DNA from: Planctomycetota bacterium
GTDB taxonomy: Bacteria; Planctomycetota; Phycisphaerae; Phycisphaerales; UBA1924
Length of the DNA: 6,355 nucleotides
Assembly (NCBI GenBank): GCA_023434205.1
Contig: JAEYTB010000015.1
Location: 1 to 6,355, forward strand
Direction: 5' to 3'
Positions within the stretch are counted from its first letter, which is position 1. Every line of letters begins with the position of its first letter. Under the pieces are notes generated by a model that saw nothing but the letters and a program-made list of their open reading frames with translations, did not search any database and had not been told where the DNA came from. Of this stretch, positions 1-5,021 are shown piece after piece. Position numbers and translations under genes: made by a program.

Positions 1-50
1 CCGCCGAGCGGGTCGGAAGCCGGCTTTTCTTCTTTGTCGTGGCCGCGCAT
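1..50 (-). CDS. Partial CDS, N-terminus only, product unknown
   Basis: An ATG on the minus strand at 50-48 is preceded by AGGAG (plus positions 58-62) at a spacing of 7 bases. This is the clearest Shine-Dalgarno arrangement in the window. The frame stays open to base 1 and encodes MRGHDKEEKPASDPLGG, a hydrophilic, charged N-terminus with no signal peptide in the visible part. The gene lies 52 bases beyond the doc stop codon and reads in the same direction, so it could be a third gene of the toxin-antitoxin transcript or an independent downstream gene. The start codon is inside the 3' arm of an inverted repeat. Too little is visible to name a family. The call rests on the ribosome binding site and the open frame only. 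Confidence 0.5.
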   Translation of the reverse strand, partial: MRGHDKEEKPASDPLG

Positions 51-98
51 CGAAAGTCTCCTGGTGGTTGATTCGCTCCCCAGAGTCCTTTCGATGCG
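46..98 (-). repeat. 11-bp perfect inverted repeat around a start codon
   Basis: Positions 46-56 (CGCATCGAAAG) and 88-98 (CTTTCGATGCG) are perfect reverse complements separated by 31 bases. In a minus-strand transcript this gives an 11-bp stem that begins 4 bases after the doc stop codon. The loop contains the AGGAG ribosome binding site of the next gene, and the 3' arm contains its ATG. There is no T-run after the stem, so it is a poor match to an intrinsic terminator. Alternatives are an mRNA element controlling translation of the downstream gene, a processing or retroregulatory structure for the toxin mRNA, or a protein or recombinase site at the edge of the toxin-antitoxin module. Confidence 0.6.
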
Positions 99-102
99 GT
101 AT

Positions 103-489
103 TCAGCCCGCCAACACCTTCCTGAACCACGCAGTGAGCTGGTCCTTGGTCATATCACCGGACGCCACCGCCAGCGTCACTTCCGTCGCAGCATCCTCCC
201 AAACGGTCTCTCGCACGCCGTTCGCGCGGACGAACATGATGGCCGACGCGAGGGCGACCCGCTTGTTCCCATCGAGAAACGCGTGATTCTTCGCGAGATG
301 GAACAGGTATGCCGCGGCCATCGCCGCAAGATCCTCGTGCACGTATTGACCGCCGAACACCTGCTGCGGCATGGTGACCGCCGAGGCAAGCAGCCCGACA
401 TCGCGGACGCCCGCAAGCCCGCCGTCACGCGCGATCACACGCTCCTGGATGCGCATGACATCTTCAATGGACAGAAAAGTGATGTTCAT
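103..489 (-). CDS. doc: Doc/Fic-fold toxin (death-on-curing family)
   Basis: This is a 128-residue protein, close to the length of P1 Doc. The signature HAFLDGNKR at residues 69-77 is the Doc form of the Fic motif (H-x-F-x-D-x-N-K-R), with catalytic H69, D73, N75, K76 and R77 all present. The N-terminal region (IEDVMRIQERVI, then RDGGLAGVRDVGLLASAV) is typical of Doc proteins. Characterised Doc is a cytoplasmic kinase that phosphorylates elongation factor Tu and stops translation; the same activity is inferred here because the motif is intact. The ATG follows the antitoxin stop by 8 bases. A GGAG overlaps the region of that stop, 11 bases upstream of the ATG, so translation is probably coupled to the antitoxin. 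The gene is full length with no frameshift, so the toxin should be active if expressed. Confidence 0.93.
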   Translation of the reverse strand: MNITFLSIEDVMRIQERVIARDGGLAGVRDVGLLASAVTMPQQVFGGQYVHEDLAAMAAAYLFHLAKNHAFLDGNKRVALASAIMFVRANGVRETVWEDAATEVTLAVASGDMTKDQLTAWFRKVLAG

Positions 490-497
490 CGACGTGC

Positions 498-725
498 CTA
501 CTCCGAGAGCTTCTTGAGTGCTCTCCCATAGTCACGCTCAATCTCATCCATGAGAGCATCGACGCGAGCGCGCCCGATCCCCACATTCGATGGGCAGAGT
601 GTCAGAGAATCACCCTGAACCGTCACCTTCAACTGCGTCTCAGGCGTGATGCCCATCGCGTCCAGCAGCGCCTTGTCAATGATCAGCGCGTAGCTGTTGC
701 CGTACTTCTGGAGGGTCTTGACCAC
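498..725 (-). CDS. AbrB/MazE-fold antitoxin, cognate of Doc
   Basis: From the chosen GTG start the product is 75 residues. The N-terminal half (VKTLQKYGNSYALIIDKALL, then MGI at 24-26) is the swapped-hairpin DNA-binding fold of SpoVT/AbrB/MazE antitoxins, with the hallmark K-x-GNS-x-A-L-x-I pattern at residues 7-15. The C-terminal half (from about residue 50 to the final KKLSE) is charged and predicted helical; in antitoxins this part wraps around the toxin, here presumably Doc. GTG at 725 is chosen because GGAGG (733-737) sits at the ideal 7-base spacing and family members usually begin close to MVKTL. ATG codons at 731 and 764 are in frame. The one at 731 is only 1 base from the GGAGG, and the one at 764 has no ribosome binding site and lies at the predicted transcription start. 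The family assignment is firm; the exact start is less certain. Confidence 0.88.
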   Translation of the reverse strand: MVKTLQKYGNSYALIIDKALLDAMGITPETQLKVTVQGDSLTLCPSNVGIGRARVDALMDEIERDYGRALKKLSE

Positions 726-732
726 CTGCATG

Positions 733-737
733 CCTCC
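733..737 (-). promoter_or_regulatory. Ribosome binding site deciding the antitoxin start
   Basis: The minus strand reads GGAGG here, followed by CATGCAG and then GTG. The 7-base gap to the GTG at 725 is optimal, whereas the ATG inside that gap is too close to be served by it. This favours initiation at the GTG. Confidence 0.6.
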
Positions 738-765
738 GGTCGTGGTTGGGCCGTCGCTCTTCATG

Positions 766-776
766 GTACATTGTAC
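766..776. promoter_or_regulatory. Palindromic operator of the toxin-antitoxin operon
   Basis: GTACA-T-TGTAC is a perfect 5+1+5 inverted repeat about 41 bases upstream of the antitoxin GTG. It contains the TACAAT hexamer that is the best minus-strand -10 candidate. Palindromes over the promoter are the usual binding sites by which type II antitoxins, alone or with toxin, repress their own operon. Location and symmetry are seen directly; binding by the adjacent antitoxin is inferred. Confidence 0.6.
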
Positions 777-798
777 TATCGGATGCCTTCCCTTGCCA
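770..798 (-). promoter_or_regulatory. Candidate promoter of the antitoxin-doc operon
   Basis: On the minus strand, TACAAT (plus 775-770) matches five of six -10 consensus bases. The hexamer 17 bases upstream is TGGCAA (798-793), a weak -35 with three of six matches. The implied transcription start is near 763, leaving a leader of about 38 bases before the GTG that contains the GGAGG. The weak -35 makes this a moderate call, supported mainly by the palindrome over the -10. Confidence 0.4.
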
Positions 799-820
799 CT
801 TCCCTCGCTCACCCGATAAT
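793..820 (+). promoter_or_regulatory. Sigma70-like promoter for the TPM gene pair
   Basis: TTGCCA (793-798) and GATAAT (815-820) each match five of six consensus bases and are separated by 16 bases. The predicted transcription start is near 827, about 30 bases upstream of the ATG at 857. The -35 occupies the same six base pairs as the candidate -35 of the divergent toxin-antitoxin promoter, so the two promoters are back to back and may compete. Confidence 0.5.
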
Positions 821-856
821 CCGAAACCGCCCACCCGGGCTACCAACAATCCCCTC

Positions 857-1864
857 ATGCTGACCATTCCCCACCGGCTCAGATTCCTCCTCGCGGCGGT
901 CGCCCTGCTGCTCGGCCTCGCCGCGCCCGCCGTGGCCCAGGTCACCTACCCACCCCGGATCGGGGCCAGCGACTACATCGGCGACTTTGCCGACCTCATC
1001 ACCCCCGCGGACGAGGAGAAGGTCAAGGCCGCCGCGGCGAAGCTGCTCACCGATCAGGGCATCCCCCTGGTTGTCGTCACCATTAACTCCATGGCCGACT
1101 ACGGCGCCCGCAACTGGCCCATCGAGCGGTACGCGATGAACCTGTTCGCGGAGTGGGGCATCGGCAGCACCGACCGCAACGCCGGCGTCCTTCTGCTGGT
1201 CTCCAAGAACGACCGCAAGGTCCGCATCGAAATGGGCGCGGCGTTCACGCACGCCAGAGATGTCTTCGCCGCGGACGTCATCAACCGGGTCATCGTCCCC
1301 AAGTTCAAGGCCGGCCAGTTCTCGCAGGGCATCGTGCTGGGGTCGGAGGCAATCGCGCACGGGATCGGCCAGCCGACTGGCAAGATGCAGGCCGGCGGCA
1401 TGACGGGTCGGACCGCGCCTTCCGCCGCGCCGACAGGGTCAAGCCCAGCCCGCACGGTGGGCGCAGGCGGGCTCGTCAAGACGCTCTCGGGCTCGCTGGC
1501 GTGCTTCATCATCCCCATCATCCTGATCGTGGCGTTCATGGCCGTGCGATCCTTCAAACGGGGGCCGGGCCATGACGCCGGCTACGGTGCGGGTGGTTAC
1601 GGCCCCGCGGGCTGGGGCGGCTCCCGCGGCAGCGGCATGGGCGGCATGCTCGGCGGCCTGGCGCTGGGCGGGCTGCTGGGCCACGCATGGGGCTCGCGCA
1701 ACCGGTCCGACGGCGGCGGGTTCTCGGGCGGCTCGAGCGATAGTTCCACCAGCAGCAGCGGCGGCTTCGGTGGTTTCAGCGGCGGGAGCTTCGGCGGCTT
1801 CGGCGGCGGCGGCTCCTTTGGCGGAGGGTTTTCCGGCGGCGGCGGCGCCACCGGTTCCTGGTGA
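857..1864 (+). CDS. TPM-domain envelope protein with glycine-rich tail (YgcG-like)
   Basis: The 335-residue product has a signal peptide (hydrophobic stretch 9-22, likely cleavage after AVA at about 27). A TPM domain follows at about 38-172, with the family landmarks: the DYIGDFADLI start, EWGIG at 99-103, NAGVLLLVS at 108-116, RKVRIEMG at 120-127 and the P-x-F-x-x-G-x-F-S-x-G pattern near 148-158. A low-complexity linker leads to one transmembrane segment at about 212-230, then a glycine-rich tail ending GGGGATGSW. The bulk of the TPM domain should face outside the cytoplasmic membrane. Some TPM proteins have phosphatase activity and others act in membrane-protein or photosystem maintenance; the role here is unknown. 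The start at 857 is used because it begins the signal peptide; earlier in-frame codons overlap the promoter. No Shine-Dalgarno is visible. It is probably cotranscribed with the next gene, 6 bases on. Confidence 0.85.
   Translation: MLTIPHRLRFLLAAVALLLGLAAPAVAQVTYPPRIGASDYIGDFADLITPADEEKVKAAAAKLLTDQGIPLVVVTINSMADYGARNWPIERYAMNLFAEWGIGSTDRNAGVLLLVSKNDRKVRIEMGAAFTHARDVFAADVINRVIVPKFKAGQFSQGIVLGSEAIAHGIGQPTGKMQAGGMTGRTAPSAAPTGSSPARTVGAGGLVKTLSGSLACFIIPIILIVAFMAVRSFKRGPGHDAGYGAGGYGPAGWGGSRGSGMGGMLGGLALGGLLGHAWGSRNRSDGGGFSGGSSDSSTSSSGGFGGFSGGSFGGFGGGGSFGGGFSGGGGATGSW
1712..1846 (+). repeat. Low-complexity GGC-rich repeat coding for a Gly/Ser/Phe tail
   Basis: This stretch encodes about 45 residues made almost only of Gly, Ser and Phe, with irregular GGF, GGS and GGG units near the C-terminus of the first TPM protein. 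Such tails are common in YgcG-like proteins. The DNA repetition makes the stretch prone to length variation and assembly error. Confidence 0.75.
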
Positions 1865-1870
1865 TCACCT

Positions 1871-2551
1871 ATGAAGAAAGCCTCTGAATCACTCTCGACC
1901 ACGCAGCGCGAGCAGCTCGAGCGGGTCATCGCCGCGGCTGAGCAGAAGACCTCCGCCGAGATCGTCGTCGTCATCGCGACCCGCTCGGGCCGCTACGACC
2001 GTGCCGAGGACACCTTCGGCGTGCTGCTGGCGCTGCTGGCGGTGGCGCTGGCGTGGATTGTCTACCAGGACTTGCGCCCCGCGAGCGGGGACTGGGCCAT
2101 GGGCACCGAGCTGCACCTGGGACTCATCCCTGTGCTGGCGCTCTTCGTGTTCTGGTGGCTGGTGGGGCTCGGGCTGGCGACACGCTTCCCGGTGCTGGCG
2201 CGGCCGTTTGTTTCGCGCATGCACCTTGAGGCCGAGGTCCGCCGGCGCGGGTTCGAGGCGTTCCACCTCTTCCGCGTACCGGCGACGCGGGCCAGGACCG
2301 GCGTGCTGGTCTTCGTCTCGCTCCTGGAGCACACCGCGTGGGTCTCAGGCGATGACCCCGTCAACGCGGCCCTCCCGGAGAGCACGTGGGCGGAGGCCAG
2401 CGCCGCCATCGCCTCGGCCTCCCGCCGCGGCGAGCTGGGCGCTGGGCTTGAGCGGGCGGTCGGCCTGGTGGGCGCGGCGATGGCGGAGCGGTTCCCCCGC
2501 GACGCGGCGGATACTGACGAGCTGCCCAACGCGGTGCACTTCCTCGATTAG
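1871..2551 (+). CDS. TPM-domain integral membrane protein (COG3762-like)
   Basis: The 226-residue protein starts with a helical segment and a strand typical of the first part of a TPM fold (STTQREQLERVI, then SAEIVVVIA at 28-36). Two membrane segments follow, about 48-66 and 82-103. The fold then resumes with HLEAEVRRRGFEAFHLFRV and the characteristic RTGVLVFVSLLEH (142-154) followed by VSGDDPVNAALP. The TPM domain thus appears split by a membrane hairpin, so both halves could lie on the same, probably cytoplasmic, side. There is no signal peptide. It starts 6 bases after the previous stop with no Shine-Dalgarno, so translational coupling is likely. Pairs of a secreted TPM protein and this type are common, often after lemA. 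Molecular function is not established. The stop codon overlaps that of the convergent GH15 gene. Confidence 0.82.
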   Translation: MKKASESLSTTQREQLERVIAAAEQKTSAEIVVVIATRSGRYDRAEDTFGVLLALLAVALAWIVYQDLRPASGDWAMGTELHLGLIPVLALFVFWWLVGLGLATRFPVLARPFVSRMHLEAEVRRRGFEAFHLFRVPATRARTGVLVFVSLLEHTAWVSGDDPVNAALPESTWAEASAAIASASRRGELGAGLERAVGLVGAAMAERFPRDAADTDELPNAVHFLD

Positions 2552-4527
2552 CCCTTGCGGCGGAGTTCCTCGGCCTTGCGGGCGTATTCCATGACGACCA
2601 TGATGTAGGTCGCGTGGCTCCACGTGAGGGGGGCGACGGAGATCGGCTCGCCGGTGTAGGGGTGGTGCTGTTCGGCGAGCACGCCCGAGGCCTCGGCGCG
2701 GGAGACGCACCACTCCAGCAGCCCCTCGGCCTCCTTGAGGTCCTCGAAACTCTTGGCGCGGGCGATGACGTACTGCGCCCGCCAGAGCGTGCAGATGACC
2801 CACGGGTTCCCAGGAACCTGCTCGATCTTCTCGCGCTCGACCTGGTGGTAGTAGTCGTGCTCGTACCGTGCGTAGCCGCCCACGCCCGTCTTGACCGAGA
2901 GCCGCTTCTGCATCTCACGCATCTCGCTCTCGACCTGCGGATCGTCGATGGGCAGCCCGCCGAAGGCGAACACCGCGAAGTTGGCCGAGTCGCTGGTCAT
3001 GTCCAGCTTGTAGTCCCCGTTGTGCGGCGCGGGCAGGGCGTTGCGGGCGAACCGCTGCTGCTCGGGGTTCCACAGGTGCTTGCGCAGCGCCGCCTGCATG
3101 TGGCGGGCCCCCTCGCGGTACGTGGAAGCGCGGTCGAACTCGCCGAAGTCCTGCGCGAACGCCGCGGCGGCCTGGAGGGCGCCGACGGTCGCGGCGACGG
3201 TGAAGGTGTGGATCCCGCGACGCTCCTCCCACAGGTCCCAGGTGGGCAGGGGCAGGCCGTGGCTGTCGCGGAACTTGAGCGTCCACTCGGCGGGGCGGAC
3301 AATGAGCGGGGTGTAGAGGCTCTTGACGAACTCCACGTCGCGGAAGGTCTCGAAGTGCTTGCGGAGGGCCCACATGACCAGCGAGGTCTCGTCCTGCTGG
3401 ATGGGGAGCACGCGCTGGCCCTCGATCATCCAGGGGTGCCAGCTGCTGGCCAGCTCGCCGTTGGGGTTGTACTTGTGCAGGAAGTAGGACTGGCCGGCGA
3501 GGGCCTTGGCGCAGTAGCGGAAGAAGTTGCGGGAGAGCTCGCCCTGACCCAGGAGCACGAGCGCGTAGGCGACCAGCGCGCCGTCGCGGGGCCAGCAATA
3601 GGAATAGTGGTCGCCGCCGAACTGGGTGATGTCGCTGTCGTTGGCCGCGATGATCGCACCGCCGTTGTCGATCTGCGTGCGGAGGACGAGCTGGCTGCGG
3701 CGGAAGAGGTCCATCACGCCGTCGGAGAGCCCGCTGCTTCCGCCCGGGGGCTCCTTGCGGACCCAGAGGTTCCAGTAGGAGCCGGTGCGGCCGATCATGC
3801 GGTCCGGGCCGGCCTCGAGCAGGCGCATGTTGAGGGCCTTGACCTCGCTGTACGAGGACCCGCAGGCCATCCAGCTCGTCACGTAGGAAGCGCCGTTGGC
3901 GGGGACCTGGAGGTTGAAGCCGATGGTGGCGTCCACCGAGCCCTGGCTGATGGCGTTGCGGCCCAGCTGGCCGTCCTCCGCGTCGCGCCACGTGCCCTCG
4001 GCCCCGCGGACGCGCTTGGTGCCGATGGCCCAGTTGTCGATCCCGCACTTGTTCTCGTCGCAGGCGTTAAAGAGGAAGTAGGCGTCGTCCTTGTAGATGA
4101 CCACGGCGGAGGTGGTGGGGTCGTAGTTGGCGGTGTCGCCCACGGGCGTGCCGCGGATCGAGAGGTCCCAGTGGCTGAAGAGGCGCACATCGCGGTCCTC
4201 GCCCTTGAGGTCCCTGACGATGGAGTGTCGGAGGTAGACCGGCTCGTGGAAGTCCACGGCGTCGTGGCAGACGATCTCGAGGCCGAGCCCGTCGTGGCGG
4301 AGGGTGACCTCGGTCACGAGGGTGTCGGGACGGTACTTGAGGGAGCGGTGCCAGCCGGGGTCCTCGATCCAGGCGAACTGGTTGTCAACCCAGACGCCGA
4401 ACCGCTGGACGTGGCCGTCGGTGTGGTCGTAGCGGCCCACGTGCGGGTAGTAGATGTCCCGCACTCGGTAGAGCCTGTCGAAGGTGATCAGTAGGTCGCC
4501 GTTCCCAACCGGAATATCACGCGGCAT
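2548..4527 (-). CDS. Glycoside hydrolase family 15 (glucoamylase-like), cytoplasmic
   Basis: The 659-residue enzyme has the bacterial GH15 layout: an N-terminal beta-sandwich (about 1-250) and an (alpha/alpha)6 catalytic barrel (about 270-655). Visible landmarks are YCWPRDG at 310-316, QQDETS at 377-382, DLWEER at 431-436 and LAEQ at 617-620 followed by PLTWSHA at 633-639. In the family, Glu in the WEE motif is the general acid and Glu in the AEQ motif the general base of an inverting reaction that releases glucose from non-reducing ends of alpha-glucosides. Both are present (E434 or E435, and E619). No signal peptide is seen, so it probably acts on intracellular alpha-glucans or oligosaccharides. 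Exact specificity (glucoamylase, glucodextranase, trehalase) cannot be read from the motifs. The ATG at 4527 is preferred over an upstream GTG at 4569 because AGGGA (4534-4538) precedes it by 6 bases. Confidence 0.9.
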   Translation of the reverse strand: MPRDIPVGNGDLLITFDRLYRVRDIYYPHVGRYDHTDGHVQRFGVWVDNQFAWIEDPGWHRSLKYRPDTLVTEVTLRHDGLGLEIVCHDAVDFHEPVYLRHSIVRDLKGEDRDVRLFSHWDLSIRGTPVGDTANYDPTTSAVVIYKDDAYFLFNACDENKCGIDNWAIGTKRVRGAEGTWRDAEDGQLGRNAISQGSVDATIGFNLQVPANGASYVTSWMACGSSYSEVKALNMRLLEAGPDRMIGRTGSYWNLWVRKEPPGGSSGLSDGVMDLFRRSQLVLRTQIDNGGAIIAANDSDITQFGGDHYSYCWPRDGALVAYALVLLGQGELSRNFFRYCAKALAGQSYFLHKYNPNGELASSWHPWMIEGQRVLPIQQDETSLVMWALRKHFETFRDVEFVKSLYTPLIVRPAEWTLKFRDSHGLPLPTWDLWEERRGIHTFTVAATVGALQAAAAFAQDFGEFDRASTYREGARHMQAALRKHLWNPEQQRFARNALPAPHNGDYKLDMTSDSANFAVFAFGGLPIDDPQVESEMREMQKRLSVKTGVGGYARYEHDYYHQVEREKIEQVPGNPWVICTLWRAQYVIARAKSFEDLKEAEGLLEWCVSRAEASGVLAEQHHPYTGEPISVAPLTWSHATYIMVVMEYARKAEELRRKG

Positions 4528-4578
4528 CTCGCATCCCTGATAGCCGTCTTTCTCGTCAAACCCGCCCACACGCGGCCG

Positions 4579-4626
4579 GTGGAGCCTACACCATCATCGC
4601 CCGCGGCGTGGCGGGATCGGCTCCAC
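4579..4626 (-). other. Two-tier hairpin in the GH15 leader
   Basis: GTGGAGCC (4579-4586) and GGCTCCAC (4619-4626) form a perfect 8-bp stem. Inside it, CCCGC (4600-4604) and GCGGG (4611-4615) form a second 5-bp stem with a 6-base loop. It lies between the fliN stop and the GH15 start, about 50 bases upstream of the GH15 ATG. There is no T-run downstream on the minus strand, so it is not a standard intrinsic terminator. It could attenuate read-through from fliN, stabilise mRNA ends, or be a leader structure of the GH15 mRNA. The rest of the 160-base gap shows no strong promoter; TTGACG (minus strand, near 4550) lacks a well-spaced -10. Confidence 0.45.
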
Positions 4627-4687
4627 GCGACAAGATTGCCCGCGCCGGGCGGCGGCGGTTGCACCCAGGCCTTGAATGTTCAGGGGT

Positions 4688-4990
4688 TTACGCCGCGGCG
4701 ACGCCGGGGGCCTCCGCCGCCATCGCCTGGATGCGGGAGGCGATATCGCCCAGGAACGTCAGCTTGAGGCCGAAGTTCTCGCCGACCTTCACGGCAACGC
4801 CGCAGCCGATGGCCTTGTTGTTGACGAGCAGGTCAAGCTCGGAGTCCGCCAGCTTGGGGAGCTCGATGATCGCGCCCGGGACGAGCCCCAGGACGTCGTC
4901 GACCTCCATGGTGCGCTCACCCAGGCGGACCACGATGGGGACCTCTAACTTGAGAATCTGCGAGAGGTTAGGTGGTTTCTCGGCGGTCAT
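4688..4990 (-). CDS. fliN: FliN-like flagellar motor switch protein (SpoA domain)
   Basis: The 100-residue protein is almost all one SpoA (FliN/FliM C-terminal) domain. LKLEVPIVVRLGERTM at about 14-29, VLGLVPGAIIELPKL at 33-47, LDLLVNNKAIGCGVAVKVGENFG and KLTFLGD follow the standard FliN pattern. FliN forms rings with FliM at the cytoplasmic base of the flagellar motor, where it helps CheY-dependent switching and export. Type III secretion homologues (YscQ/HrcQ C-terminal part) share the fold and cannot be excluded. The usual G-E-V near the second half reads CGV, a mild deviation. A short Ala-rich tail follows the domain. The ATG at 4990 is chosen; the frame extends to a TTG at 5035 that would overlap the upstream gene. 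No Shine-Dalgarno is visible. No other flagellar gene is in the window, and it follows a DUF418 gene by 31 bases. Confidence 0.85.
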   Translation of the reverse strand: MTAEKPPNLSQILKLEVPIVVRLGERTMEVDDVLGLVPGAIIELPKLADSELDLLVNNKAIGCGVAVKVGENFGLKLTFLGDIASRIQAMAAEAPGVAAA

Positions 4991-5005
4991 AGGGGGCTCG
5001 GCAGG

Positions 5006-5020
5006 CGCGGAGGGTCCGCG
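5006..5020 (-). other. Small hairpin between the DUF418 gene and fliN
   Basis: CGCGGA (5006-5011) and TCCGCG (5015-5020) form a perfect 6-bp stem with a 3-base loop, directly after the DUF418 stop (5022-5024) and 15 bases before the fliN ATG. It has no T-run, so it is unlikely to terminate transcription. It could modulate ribosome access to fliN, which lacks a visible ribosome binding site, or protect the upstream message. In such GC-rich DNA a short stem may also be chance. Confidence 0.35.
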
Positions 5021-5021
5021 G

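Noticed and set aside
46..98. Intrinsic terminator for the toxin-antitoxin operon
   Set aside because: The stem is followed by GC-rich sequence rather than a T-run, and its 31-base loop is too long for a typical terminator.
34..531. Plus-strand open frame of 165 codons across the doc region
   Set aside because: It is antisense to the well-supported doc gene and its Arg/His-rich translation matches no family.
1712..1846. Tandem repeat as an independent mobile or regulatory element
   Set aside because: The repetition follows codons for the glycine-rich tail of the TPM protein, which is usual for that family, so it needs no separate explanation.
2614..4494. Very long plus-strand open frame (626 codons) antisense to GH15
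   Set aside because: Its translation is a Val/Ala/Gly/Leu/Glu-rich sequence with no recognisable domain. It mirrors the GC-biased codons of the GH15 gene, whose motifs are unmistakable. High-GC genes commonly leave such antisense frames open.
4579..4767. Plus-strand small open frame opposite the fliN end and GH15 leader
   Set aside because: It is Pro/Arg-rich with no ribosome binding site and overlaps fliN antisense; the DNA there is better explained by the hairpin.
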